A stretch of DNA of 64,000 nucleotides from a virus, in IMG/VR virus record IMGVR_UViG_3300020034_000007, positions 16,909 through 80,908 of that record; one strand, written 5' to 3'. The notes beneath the pieces are model-generated. The model had not been told where the DNA came from. It saw only the letters and a program-made list of their open reading frames with translations, and did not search any database. Each line of letters begins with the position of its first letter. Position 1 is the stretch's first letter. Made by a program: the position numbers and the translations under genes. Below are positions 49,109 to 56,446 of the stretch, in pieces.

Positions 49109-49345
49109 ATGGCCCGTAGTTTTAAGTACGTTTGCACACGGTGTGGTGCTAGACCTCACCCCAACGACAACGAGGCACGGGCCAGCCTTACAGCAGTTGT
49201 CGTCCAGTTCAAAGAGGTTGGTTTCCGAGGGCACGTCTTGAGGTCTAGGGTAGTTGACTGGTTATGCAAGTCTTGCCTGGAAGCTGATCCGACTTATAAT
49301 CAAGTCGATCGATCATTCATCAACAAGGTGGCAAACGATGGCTGA
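49109..49345 (+). CDS. Small zinc-ribbon protein
   Basis: 78 residues. YVCTRCGARPH at the start and DWLCKSCLEA in the second half give a standard four-Cys ribbon. CTGGGGAG lies 14 nt before the ATG. Overlaps the next start. Probable nucleic-acid-binding adaptor. Confidence 0.72.
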   Translation: MARSFKYVCTRCGARPHPNDNEARASLTAVVVQFKEVGFRGHVLRSRVVDWLCKSCLEADPTYNQVDRSFINKVANDG

Positions 49346-49574
49346 ATTTAACTTCCATGAGCAATTAGAAACACTAGCCAAGAAGCTTCACCTCATAGCA
49401 GCTAAATATTCTGTACAGATTGAGATGTATCAGCATCGACTCAAGGCAGCAGATGAACTCTTGACAACTTACGGGTGGGTTCAGTTTGGTACGCATGCCA
49501 ATGATCCTTGTAAGCTAGAGTTTTCTACAGTCTTTGATATTGACGGACTTCCGCTGTACGAAAGGGTTATCTGA
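49338..49574 (+). CDS. Small helical protein
   Basis: 78 residues from ATG 49338, overlapping the previous gene. N-terminal helix (FHEQLETLAKKLHLIAAKY), then a strand region. The one-base overlap with the next gene implies coupling. Function unknown. Confidence 0.68.
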   Translation: MAEFNFHEQLETLAKKLHLIAAKYSVQIEMYQHRLKAADELLTTYGWVQFGTHANDPCKLEFSTVFDIDGLPLYERVI

Positions 49575-50128
49575 TGGCGAGACGTGACAATGTAAATCCA
49601 CATACTCGCCACGTTCGCCCGAAGTGGCAGTTCCCTGCAGACTGGGCTGAGTTTATTGATCTGTTCGATCAGAGGATTGTCAAGATCCTGGGGTACGAAA
49701 GCGAAGATAAGACACTCGGTCCGGATGTTATCATGTACATCCTTTACAAAACAGCATACAAGAGTCAGATGGCGATTAACCTAACTCGTCTAACTGAACC
49801 AGAACTAGATGCGCTCAAGAACATTCTCGACAGCACTATTGAGCTTGCGCGTCCGATCGTACAACTAAGAGATAAGGTGGCCCGTGACAATCTCGATCAC
49901 GGAGAAGACTCTGACCCAAGAGTCTATCGACCAGTTCCGAACATCATTAAGCGTCCGTGGGCTGTCGGAATCGACGCTGCAAGCGTACTCGACAGATCTG
50001 AAGATCTTCCTACGCGACCTAGAAGTGTCGTCCCTCGCAATCAAGGACTTGGAAGCAAGGGCGGCCCAGTGGCTGAACCAGACGCGCGAGATAGCCAAGC
50101 CGAAGACAACGCAACGGAGACTAACTAG
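49574..50128 (+). CDS. Hypothetical protein overlapping the recombinase
   Basis: 184 residues. N-terminal 110 residues appear folded (WQFPADWAEFIDLFDQRIVKIL, TRLTEPELDALKNILD). The last 80 residues are Pro/Arg/Asp-rich and coded in an alternative frame over the start of the tyrosine recombinase (245-nt overlap). Whether this tail is translated as a functional part is unknown. Confidence 0.62.
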   Translation: MARRDNVNPHTRHVRPKWQFPADWAEFIDLFDQRIVKILGYESEDKTLGPDVIMYILYKTAYKSQMAINLTRLTEPELDALKNILDSTIELARPIVQLRDKVARDNLDHGEDSDPRVYRPVPNIIKRPWAVGIDAASVLDRSEDLPTRPRSVVPRNQGLGSKGGPVAEPDARDSQAEDNATETN

Positions 50129-50702
50129 CATTCGCGCGTATGCGTCGTGGGTAGGCGTTGACATCCTCTCGAACTACAAGACACCGCGTGCATCTAAACC
50201 TATCGCGCACCCCTTGCGTGGCGGTATGGACGACGTACGAGAGTTGATTACGCACGCCAAGCACGCACATCAGCGTGCCCTCATTGCTATGTGTGGCATG
50301 CTAGGTCTACGCATTAGTGAAGCGTTGTCGGTTAAGCCTGAACACTTCGAAATACTAGAGATGCTCCTAACCGTGCGCGGTAAGGGTAACGTTGATCGCA
50401 CTATCCCTATCTCGGGTGAAGCGATGAGCGTGCTACTTCCAATCATTGTTAGCACTCCTGAAGGACGACGACTCGTCCCGACAAAGAATCGTGGCGCGCG
50501 GGCCTACCTGACTCGCCTTGGTCAGCGTGTACTTGGCTACGATATTGCCAGTCATGACTTTAGGATGACCTTCGGTACGGCAGTCAACGATAAGTATGGG
50601 CTTCGTGCTGCACAGGAGCTTCTCGGTCACGCTCGCAGTACGACGACTGAGATCTATACTCTCGTGACAATGAACACACTGCGACAGGCGGTCGAGCTCT
50701 AA
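49884..50702 (+). CDS. Tyrosine recombinase (XerC/integrase type)
   Basis: 272 residues, GTG start with AAGGTGG just upstream. N-terminal SAM-like core-binding domain, then the catalytic set: Arg143 (GLRISEALS), Lys167, His224-Arg227 (SHDFRMTFG), His249 (LLGHA) and Tyr258 (TEIYT). Could act on the phage genome (dimer resolution, integration) or elsewhere. No att site or excisionase neighbour was recognised, so a lysogeny role is not demonstrated. Confidence 0.85.
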   Translation: MTISITEKTLTQESIDQFRTSLSVRGLSESTLQAYSTDLKIFLRDLEVSSLAIKDLEARAAQWLNQTREIAKPKTTQRRLTSIRAYASWVGVDILSNYKTPRASKPIAHPLRGGMDDVRELITHAKHAHQRALIAMCGMLGLRISEALSVKPEHFEILEMLLTVRGKGNVDRTIPISGEAMSVLLPIIVSTPEGRRLVPTKNRGARAYLTRLGQRVLGYDIASHDFRMTFGTAVNDKYGLRAAQELLGHARSTTTEIYTLVTMNTLRQAVEL

Positions 50703-50962
50703 TGGCAGAACGTCAGAGACTTCTTAATCTTCTCATCCGTAATAAACTGATAATCGAGGAAGAAGATCTCGGCCCGCAAGTGGAGAAACTTGTACAGATG
50801 GAATGGTGGGAGTTAATGGACCTGCGAAACTTCAGCTATTCTGCTGCTCGCGAGTTGTGTGAATATCTACACGAATTTGGACTCACACATACAGAACTGG
50901 AATATCATCTCACTCACTGGCAGTATGGAAAATACAGAGTACGAGTGGAGAGTTCATCATGA
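50702..50962 (+). CDS. Small helical protein
   Basis: 86 residues, overlapping the recombinase stop by one base. Helical and aromatic (LNLLIRNKLIIEEEDLGPQVEKLVQMEWWEL). The stop overlaps the next ATG (ATGA). No family recognised. Confidence 0.68.
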   Translation: MAERQRLLNLLIRNKLIIEEEDLGPQVEKLVQMEWWELMDLRNFSYSAARELCEYLHEFGLTHTELEYHLTHWQYGKYRVRVESSS

Positions 50963-51180
50963 AGGAAACGGTTACCATGGATCGGTTTACTTGCGATGGA
51001 TGTAATAGAGTAGTACTTGTAGAGCCAGATAGCGAACCACCAAATGGCTACCACATGAAGGTTGCTTATATCAGCGATAGAGGCGGTGATGCTGCTGATG
51101 ATATCTATGCCTGTAGTGACAGGTGTATTAGTAGAGCTGTTATTCGAGGGTTAGCGAGGGATGATCGTGCCGATCAGTAA
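50959..51180 (+). CDS. Small zinc-ribbon protein
   Basis: 73 residues. CDGCNRVV near residue 12 and later CSDRC make a four-Cys site. ATGA overlap with the previous gene and a 20-nt overlap with the next. Function unknown. Confidence 0.7.
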   Translation: MKETVTMDRFTCDGCNRVVLVEPDSEPPNGYHMKVAYISDRGGDAADDIYACSDRCISRAVIRGLARDDRADQ

Positions 51181-51409
51181 AGTAGAAATCCAGCAATATA
51201 TCTGCGATAACCCAGCGTGTCGTCGCATTTTTCAGCCCATCGGTGGTGTACCTCAACCTGGACTGTCTGGCAGTATCGTGGTACAATTCTATCACGGGTT
51301 ACCCTTGCACGTCGGATTCTGGGCACATACATTTCGATGTGTAGGACCAGCCGTCAAGGCTAATTACGAAAGATTACTAGCCGAGGAGAGTAAGGATGCC
51401 AGCTCTTAA
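51161..51409 (+). CDS. Small Cys-containing protein
   Basis: 82 residues. ICDNPACRRIF in the first 25 residues and a later Cys (FRCVGP) suggest a metal-binding fold. Overlaps both neighbours. Belongs to the run of small zinc proteins in this operon. Confidence 0.66.
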   Translation: MIVPISKVEIQQYICDNPACRRIFQPIGGVPQPGLSGSIVVQFYHGLPLHVGFWAHTFRCVGPAVKANYERLLAEESKDASS

Positions 51410-51998
51410 GACAGGCCAGTGTACAGCAGGCTGGCATGAGGGAACCAAGCCTAAGACACGGTTCGGAGATCCGATCCAGGTCTGTCGTATGTGGCAGCAG
51501 TGTCCCTGTGACTGCCATGCGAGCATTACCGAGATGTTCACCATGGCCCAGTCGGAGCGAGAGCTCCTCGATAATCCTGACTATATGCCTAAACCCCCGC
51601 CGTATTACATGCCAGTCTTTGGAGTTGACTACGGCATACCAAAGCCTGCGCCAGCACGGGTGTCATTAGACGGGTCCACGTCGGAGGGAACGTCCCCGTA
51701 CGGATCGGACACCAGCACGGGTAGCCGTGGTGCCCTAGAAGCTGCCGTGCTAGATATCTGCCAATCTCTTGAGCCATCCTTGGATGAAATCTACACGACA
51801 AAGTGGATCGCAGAGCAGGTTGCTGATAAGTTCTCGTGCAATCCTCCCTCCACGGGTGCCATCCAGGCCGTGCTAGAGCGCTGGACTAAGATCGATTTCG
51901 CCATCATGGGCAAGAAGCCGGTACGCTTTATAGCCATCACACCTGAGGGCGAAAAGGATGGATTGGAACTCATGAAAGCACGGGCGAAGCGAGCATGA
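51396..51998 (+). CDS. Winged-helix-type protein with Cys-rich N-terminus
   Basis: 200 residues. Cys-rich start (CTAGWHEG, CRMWQQCPCDCH), a Pro-rich linker, and a C-terminal domain (AAVLDICQSLEPSLDEIYTTKWIAEQVADKFSCNPPSTGAIQAVLERW) with winged-helix spacing. Probably DNA-binding. Overlaps the next gene's start. Confidence 0.7.
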   Translation: MPALKTGQCTAGWHEGTKPKTRFGDPIQVCRMWQQCPCDCHASITEMFTMAQSERELLDNPDYMPKPPPYYMPVFGVDYGIPKPAPARVSLDGSTSEGTSPYGSDTSTGSRGALEAAVLDICQSLEPSLDEIYTTKWIAEQVADKFSCNPPSTGAIQAVLERWTKIDFAIMGKKPVRFIAITPEGEKDGLELMKARAKRA

Positions 51999-52318
51999 GC
52001 TTACTTGTAATTATTGTATTCTTTGTGGGCTGTTTTGTTCTTGGCTGGCTGGGTCCGGTTTGGTTTGGTAATAAGTTTTATCTCGGCCAGGCTTGTATAT
52101 GGAGTATGATTGTTATTTACAGTACAGTTACAGGAGGTAACCTCGGGTGGCGAGCTGTAAATCTCGGTCTGGTTATTATTTTCTTTGCTATCTGGTGGAA
52201 CGGTCGTCCTCCGAAAGATCATGGTAAGCTTCGTCGTGCTATAGGAGCTCGCATGCAGGCCATCATTGATCGCATGACCGAGATAGCCAGACCTGCACAT
52301 GGGAATTTTCATGCCTGA
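51995..52318 (+). CDS. Membrane protein
   Basis: 107 residues. Three hydrophobic segments: LLVIIVFFVGCFVLGWLG, LGQACIWSMIVIYSTV and LGLVIIFFAIWW, then a basic cytoplasmic tail. Could be a small channel- or holin-like protein (inference), though it is far from any lysis gene here. Ends 8 nt after the next ATG. Confidence 0.7.
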   Translation: MSLLVIIVFFVGCFVLGWLGPVWFGNKFYLGQACIWSMIVIYSTVTGGNLGWRAVNLGLVIIFFAIWWNGRPPKDHGKLRRAIGARMQAIIDRMTEIARPAHGNFHA

Positions 52319-52742
52319 GGTCTGGATCATCACAGGTGGGCGGAACTATAAAAACAGGTCGAAGGTAGAGTCATTTCTTCTGGATGTCGACCCAGAGACC
52401 ATTATCCGTCATGGTGCCTGCAAAACAGGTGTAGATAGCTTCGCAGAGAACTTCTGGCATGACGTGCTTAAACGCGAGACTGATCCCCATCCTGCAGACT
52501 GGAATGGCAAATGCATAGTAGGCTTTTGCAAGCCTGGTCACAGGCGTCGCAGAGGTGGTGGCTCAACTTACTGTCTAGCTGCAGGTAACTGGCGCAATAA
52601 GCTCATGGCCGAGATGGAGCCTAAAGCCAGTAGGTGTGTCGCATTCAGGGGTGGATCAGGTACTCATGACATGATGCAGTGCGCGAGGAATAATCACATC
52701 GGGCTTCAAACTATCGGCTTCGACGACCTGACCATCTTCTGA
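52311..52742 (+). CDS. SLOG-superfamily (DUF2493/YspA-like) protein
   Basis: 143 residues from ATG 52311, with GGGAA six bases before. Rossmann-type features of the SLOG superfamily: WIITGGRNYKN near residue 5, HGACKTGVDSFAEN with Gly residues for nucleotide contact, and near the end AGNWRNKLMAEM and RGGSGTHDMMQCA. Such proteins bind nucleotide-type ligands (e.g. ADP-ribose signals). In phages they may bind or cleave defence signals (hypothesis). Confidence 0.78.
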   Translation: MPEVWIITGGRNYKNRSKVESFLLDVDPETIIRHGACKTGVDSFAENFWHDVLKRETDPHPADWNGKCIVGFCKPGHRRRRGGGSTYCLAAGNWRNKLMAEMEPKASRCVAFRGGSGTHDMMQCARNNHIGLQTIGFDDLTIF

Positions 52743-53032
52743 TGACCATTTCTGAACGCAACCAGAAGCAAACCGGTATACCTCTCAGGGTATTCTTGTA
52801 TACCCTAGATCAGATCAGTCTCATGGTAGAGATTCCAGTAGCAACTCTCGAGAAAACTTACATCCACTTCGAAGGCAGAACTATTGCCACATACAGACCT
52901 GAAAAAATGAGGGCTCGCAATATATCTGCACGTGAGGACATTCCAGAATGGAGGGTAGCCGATAAAGAAGTAATTCGTTGGCTTAAGAATCGTGGGTTCA
53001 AGGTTATCGAACGAGGATGGGTGCAAAACTAA
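52742..53032 (+). CDS. Small DNA-binding-like protein
   Basis: 96 residues overlapping the previous stop. Segments FLYTLDQISLMVEIPVATLEKTYIHFEGR and NISAREDIPEWRVADKEVIRWL match a short HTH-like family common in actinophages. Probably a regulator or excisionase-like protein. TAATG overlap with the next gene. Confidence 0.72.
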   Translation: MTISERNQKQTGIPLRVFLYTLDQISLMVEIPVATLEKTYIHFEGRTIATYRPEKMRARNISAREDIPEWRVADKEVIRWLKNRGFKVIERGWVQN

Positions 53033-53187
53033 TGATCGTCAGTATTATAATTCAGGTTGATGACGAGGACAACGTAGATATGATTCGGTCTCACGTAGAG
53101 GAGCAGGCCAATCAGATCGCTCGTACTGTCGAGCCAAAGACTTACGAAGAAGAAGAAACCGTCAGCTGGACCGTGGAAGATAACTGA
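53032..53187 (+). CDS. Small acidic protein
   Basis: 51 residues, TAATG overlap. Strand-type start (MIVSIIIQVDDED) and an acidic C-terminus (YEEEETVSWTVEDN). Last gene of the rightward operon before a bidirectional terminator. Unknown. Confidence 0.62.
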   Translation: MIVSIIIQVDDEDNVDMIRSHVEEQANQIARTVEPKTYEEEETVSWTVEDN

Positions 53188-53192
53188 GAGAA

Positions 53193-53232
53193 AACCCCCG
53201 ACAGTAGCCCTGGTAACTAACTGTCGGGGGTT
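53193..53232. terminator. Bidirectional terminator between convergent units
   Basis: Arms 53193-53205 and 53220-53232 pair over 13 bp (AACCCCCGACAGT/ACTGTCGGGGGTT), followed by TTACTTGG on the plus and TTTTCTCT on the minus strand. Terminates the rightward operon and the leftward Ig-domain gene. Confidence 0.85.
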
Positions 53233-53249
53233 ACTTGGTTCTCTAGAAG

Positions 53250-53762
53250 TTAGACCTGCTCGCGAACGTCACCAGCCGTGACCGAGATGGTAGCCACTCC
53301 ACCAGCCACCACATCGATCGCCTCGGTAACAGACAGGCCACTAGCGGCCTCACTGAAGGTAACGACGGCCGATCCCGGGTTGCCAGCAACCGCAGTGAAG
53401 GTGTCACCGGCCTGGGTAACCGTCACTACCGTCTCGTCAGACGACGTAGCGCTGAACGCTTCGCCGTCGACATCGAAACCCTTGGCATCCTTGCCAGCGA
53501 GGGTGTAGTCGACTTCCTGGGTGTCAGAGAGCTGCATTTCCGTTCCTTCCGGTTGGCGAGGTGATACTGAGTGATCACTCTGTTCGCGGACAAGCCCGGC
53601 GCGTAGACGAACATAGGCGCTTGATGTTCCCTCGAGAAATGTTGCCACCAGGTCGGCATCTACGAGGATCATTGCGATTGATTCGTTACGCTTCCAGAAC
53701 TCGTTCTGCTCTATAACGAATCGCAGAGCATCTTCACGAATACTTGTCACGCCTGGTAGCAT
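53250..53762 (-). CDS. Isolated Ig-like domain (BIG2-type) protein
   Basis: 170 residues if started at ATG 53762. An internal ATG at 53537 with GGAAGGAACGGAA would give a 95-residue form that is almost entirely one Ig-like domain (VDVDGEAFSATSSDETVVTV, GNPGSAVVTFSE). The N-terminal part of the long form is helical (ALRFVIEQNEFWKRNESIAMIL). It lies alone on the minus strand between rightward operons. Perhaps a surface decoration or moron gene; which start is used is unclear. Confidence 0.6.
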   Translation of the reverse strand: MLPGVTSIREDALRFVIEQNEFWKRNESIAMILVDADLVATFLEGTSSAYVRLRAGLVREQSDHSVSPRQPEGTEMQLSDTQEVDYTLAGKDAKGFDVDGEAFSATSSDETVVTVTQAGDTFTAVAGNPGSAVVTFSEAASGLSVTEAIDVVAGGVATISVTAGDVREQV

Positions 53763-54082
53763 AGCATGACTTGATGATCATGGGTCTCCTGTCCGAAATC
53801 GCCCGAATTTGCCGATGGGCTTGCATCGTTACATATAGGTGCGGTAGGTTGACCGACAACACGAAGGGGGGTGCATCATGACTGGCTTTGATTAAACGCC
53901 CTTAATGGGCACGCGTGATAGCTTCAGTGAGGTATCTGCTATCCGCACTTTAATGAGATTGTTTATTAGATTTGAACGGAGTCGGATCAGGTGGAGAACA
54001 TCCGAAGAGGGTGTTTCTGCGAAGCCCCGACCAGTAGGTCCGATAGGTCTAAGATAACCGCACAAGTCCAAGGAGTATAAAG
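53763..54082 (+). promoter_or_regulatory. Promoter and leader of the SSB-like gene
   Basis: TTGCAT (53821-53826), 18-nt spacer, TAGGTT (53845-53850) could start transcription about 230 nt before the gene at 54083. The leader contains the 5-codon ORF MTGFD, small hairpins (e.g. GCCCTTAATGGGC at 53898-53910) and other inverted repeats. Possible leader-peptide attenuation. Confidence 0.5.
53878..53895 (+). CDS. Candidate leader peptide MTGFD
   Basis: Five codons with AAGGGGGG immediately upstream, followed by a short GC hairpin. Could attenuate the downstream SSB-like gene. Very short; hypothesis. Confidence 0.25.
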   Translation: MTGFD

Positions 54083-55294
54083 ATGACTGTTGCTGTACCA
54101 GATTCATCAGGCGCCCTCGAACGGTACGGAGAGTACGAGGGACTGGGCCTGGAGGACGTTAAGGTCAGTGACCTTTCCGTCCCGCGCCTGAGCATCGTCA
54201 GTAAGACAGCCAAGATCCAACATTCCGTTACCAAGGCTGAGTACGATTACCTCTACGTGATCATGCTGGCTCAGGTCAAGCAGCGGATCATGTGGCACAA
54301 GGATGTCGATGATAACTACAAGTCTCCGCAGTGTAAGTCTACAGACTTCGATCATGGCTTTCCGAACGTTGATCCCAAGGCTCCTCCGAGTCGTCTCTTT
54401 CCGTGGGCTGAATCGAATTTCGATCCCGCCGCTGGGCCTCAGGGTCTCTACTTGCCTGAACTTTCCGAAGAGGCTGGTACACCTGCCCTTCCATGCGAGT
54501 CCTGCAAGTTTAAGGAGTGGAAGGACGGAAAGACTCAGTGCAAGGAGCAGCACTCGTATCCGCTACTCTGGGTTGATCCCGAGGATAACTCGTACAACCC
54601 TGCAATCCTCACGATTCAGGGCTCGGGTATCAAGAATAGTCGGCAGTACGTGCAGACGTTTGCGACCAAGCGTAAGCCACTGTTTACTGCACTCACGCTG
54701 ATTCAGTTGACTGCAGCTCGAAAGGGTAGCAACGACTACGCTATCCCAAACTTCACAAACGCTCAGGATACTGATCCCGCGTTGTTCGATGAGTACGCCG
54801 CTCAGACACGATCCATGCGTGAATTCCTGCGCAAGCCTCCGCGTCGTCGGGAGGATGACTCAAACGATAGTGCTATCACTCCGGCACCTGCGGGCAACGT
54901 TAACGTTGCTCCCGTGGTGGTAGAGGTACCGGTTGCGTCTCAGGTTATTGCGCCTGTAGCACCCGTGGTACCCACTCCTGCTCCTCCGGTAGCTCCAGCT
55001 CCACCAGCTCCGCCAGTCGCTCCTGTTCCGGTGGCTACTTCCCCGGCTCCCGGCCCAGTAGCCCCTCCGGTTCCGCCGTCTGCACCTCCAGTTGCGGCAC
55101 CAGCGCCCGCTCCTGTTCCTGCGGTCGCGCCTGTTCCACCGCCTCCCCCGGCACCGGTAGCTGCACCTGCTGTTGCACCTGCAGCTACCGTGCCGGTACC
55201 CCCGCCGCCGCCCGTGCCTCAGTCTGCAGTGCCTGCTGCGACTGTGCAACCAGCACCCCCGGCGGCACCTGGCAGTAACGACCTTCCGTTCTAG
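54083..55294 (+). CDS. SSB-like protein with Pro/Ala-rich linker and DLPF tail
   Basis: 403 residues. N-terminal ~250 residues form a domain with DVKVSDLSVPRLSI and a Cys pair near residue 140 (CESCKFKEWKDGKTQC). Residues ~275-395 are Pro/Ala/Val-rich and unstructured, and the C-terminus reads GSNDLPF, like the DDIPF tip of SSB proteins that recruits partners. Its own promoter and terminator flank it. Probably a ssDNA-binding or replication hub protein; the fold is not proven. Confidence 0.7.
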   Translation: MTVAVPDSSGALERYGEYEGLGLEDVKVSDLSVPRLSIVSKTAKIQHSVTKAEYDYLYVIMLAQVKQRIMWHKDVDDNYKSPQCKSTDFDHGFPNVDPKAPPSRLFPWAESNFDPAAGPQGLYLPELSEEAGTPALPCESCKFKEWKDGKTQCKEQHSYPLLWVDPEDNSYNPAILTIQGSGIKNSRQYVQTFATKRKPLFTALTLIQLTAARKGSNDYAIPNFTNAQDTDPALFDEYAAQTRSMREFLRKPPRRREDDSNDSAITPAPAGNVNVAPVVVEVPVASQVIAPVAPVVPTPAPPVAPAPPAPPVAPVPVATSPAPGPVAPPVPPSAPPVAAPAPAPVPAVAPVPPPPPAPVAAPAVAPAATVPVPPPPPVPQSAVPAATVQPAPPAAPGSNDLPF

Positions 55295-55313
55295 GTCTAA
55301 CGCCAGGATACAC

Positions 55314-55360
55314 GACAAGGCCCAGAGTTCGCATGGTGAGGGTGGACTCTGGGCCTTGTC
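55314..55360 (+). terminator. 15-bp hairpin terminator
   Basis: Arms 55314-55328 and 55346-55360 pair exactly (GACAAGGCCCAGAGT) and are followed by TTCTC. Ends the SSB-like transcript or limits read-through to the helicase operon. Confidence 0.82.
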
Positions 55361-55386
55361 TTCTCGACTCAATTCTAAGGATAACA

Positions 55387-55944
55387 ATGCTCTTCGGATT
55401 CAGCGATCCAGAGGAAATGCAAGCCGCTATGGATCGCGCTGAAATGGAAAAGGACGAATTTCATCATAGCCTTGAGAGTATCTGGCTTGGTCTAACTGAT
55501 GATCAGCTACTTGTTCTCAGCTCTTACTTCCACTCGATCAGCCACAGTCATGATGGCATACTTCACCTGGCTATGTTGTCTGGTCGGCTCATGCAACGCC
55601 GTGCCGAGCGGATGAAGATCTGTGCACTCGATGGCAAGGATCACGAGGCCGAGCTAAAAGAGATGTCAGGCCAAGCCGGCAAACCAGATCTTCAGAAGAA
55701 GAAGCCTACACCTGAAGCTAGCCACCTTGATGATTGGGCTGAACCAGAGCAACAAAGTGGCGACCCAAGAGTCCTTAAGGCTCTTGAGCATGCAGATAAT
55801 ATGCGCAAGTGGAATCTGGAATACACTAACAGTGGTCTACTTGTTTGCTCTAAGTGTAATATGGAATACGCGAGTCTAGAAGATCGAATGGTTAAATCCC
55901 CTGACAACTGCCAGGGCTGTCATCATAAGGCCAAGTTCGGCTGA
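55387..55944 (+). CDS. Hypothetical zinc-ribbon protein
   Basis: 185 residues from ATG 55387 (AAGGATAAC upstream). The helical N-terminal two thirds include FHHSLESIWLGLTDDQLLVLSSYF; the C-terminus has VCSKCNMEY and CQGCHHK, a typical CxxC-x(n)-CxxC zinc ribbon. Start of the helicase operon; overlaps the next gene. Confidence 0.72.
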   Translation: MLFGFSDPEEMQAAMDRAEMEKDEFHHSLESIWLGLTDDQLLVLSSYFHSISHSHDGILHLAMLSGRLMQRRAERMKICALDGKDHEAELKEMSGQAGKPDLQKKKPTPEASHLDDWAEPEQQSGDPRVLKALEHADNMRKWNLEYTNSGLLVCSKCNMEYASLEDRMVKSPDNCQGCHHKAKFG

Positions 55945-56117
55945 TGGCTAGGCATGACCAAAGGTTACTACCCAAGAGGTCTAGCTACGTCTGTGAAACT
56001 TGTAAGGTTAAGAAATGTAATGTCTGCGTAGATACACTGAGGACTGTTTATCTCGGGACAATTCCAGAGTCGCAGCGCCTGTGTAAATGTAAACACAAGT
56101 CACTGGAGGTAAAATGA
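55944..56117 (+). CDS. Small Cys-rich protein
   Basis: 57 residues, overlapping the previous stop. CETCKVKKCNVC and, ~25 residues later, CKCKHK give six Cys, probably one or two zinc sites. Directly precedes the next gene by overlap. Function unknown. Confidence 0.62.
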   Translation: MARHDQRLLPKRSSYVCETCKVKKCNVCVDTLRTVYLGTIPESQRLCKCKHKSLEVK

Positions 56118-56446
56118 TCATTGACTGTGGTTACGAGGAGACGCATATCTATCCAGACGACTGGATCTTCGGTGGTGCTAACGGTCTAGATCCTAGAGCT
56201 GATCCACGTTGGCAGCCCACGACATACGAGTACCTGGATCAATTTGCTCAGTCAGTACATGTAACTCAGACACCACTATGCGACGAGGAGGCCCTTGATG
56301 AATTTACAAAGGTATCCTCCTTCGGAAATCTGCGCCCCATATACCTCCAAGTTAAACGACCTGGCGAGGAGGAACAACTCCTTCCTTTCTCGTATGAAGA
56401 GTCTACGGATACGGTATACCCTATGGAGCAATCCAGTAATGACTGA
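56114..56446 (+). CDS. Hypothetical protein
   Basis: 110 residues. Acidic and aromatic (DDWIFGGANGLDPRADPRWQ). Overlaps the SNF2 helicase start by 8 nt, suggesting that the two proteins are made together. No family recognised. Confidence 0.68.
   Translation: MIIDCGYEETHIYPDDWIFGGANGLDPRADPRWQPTTYEYLDQFAQSVHVTQTPLCDEEALDEFTKVSSFGNLRPIYLQVKRPGEEEQLLPFSYEESTDTVYPMEQSSND

Noticed and set aside
54860-55387. 175-residue minus-strand frame, Arg/Ser-rich
   Set aside because: Mirror image of the Pro/Ala linker codons of the SSB-like gene.
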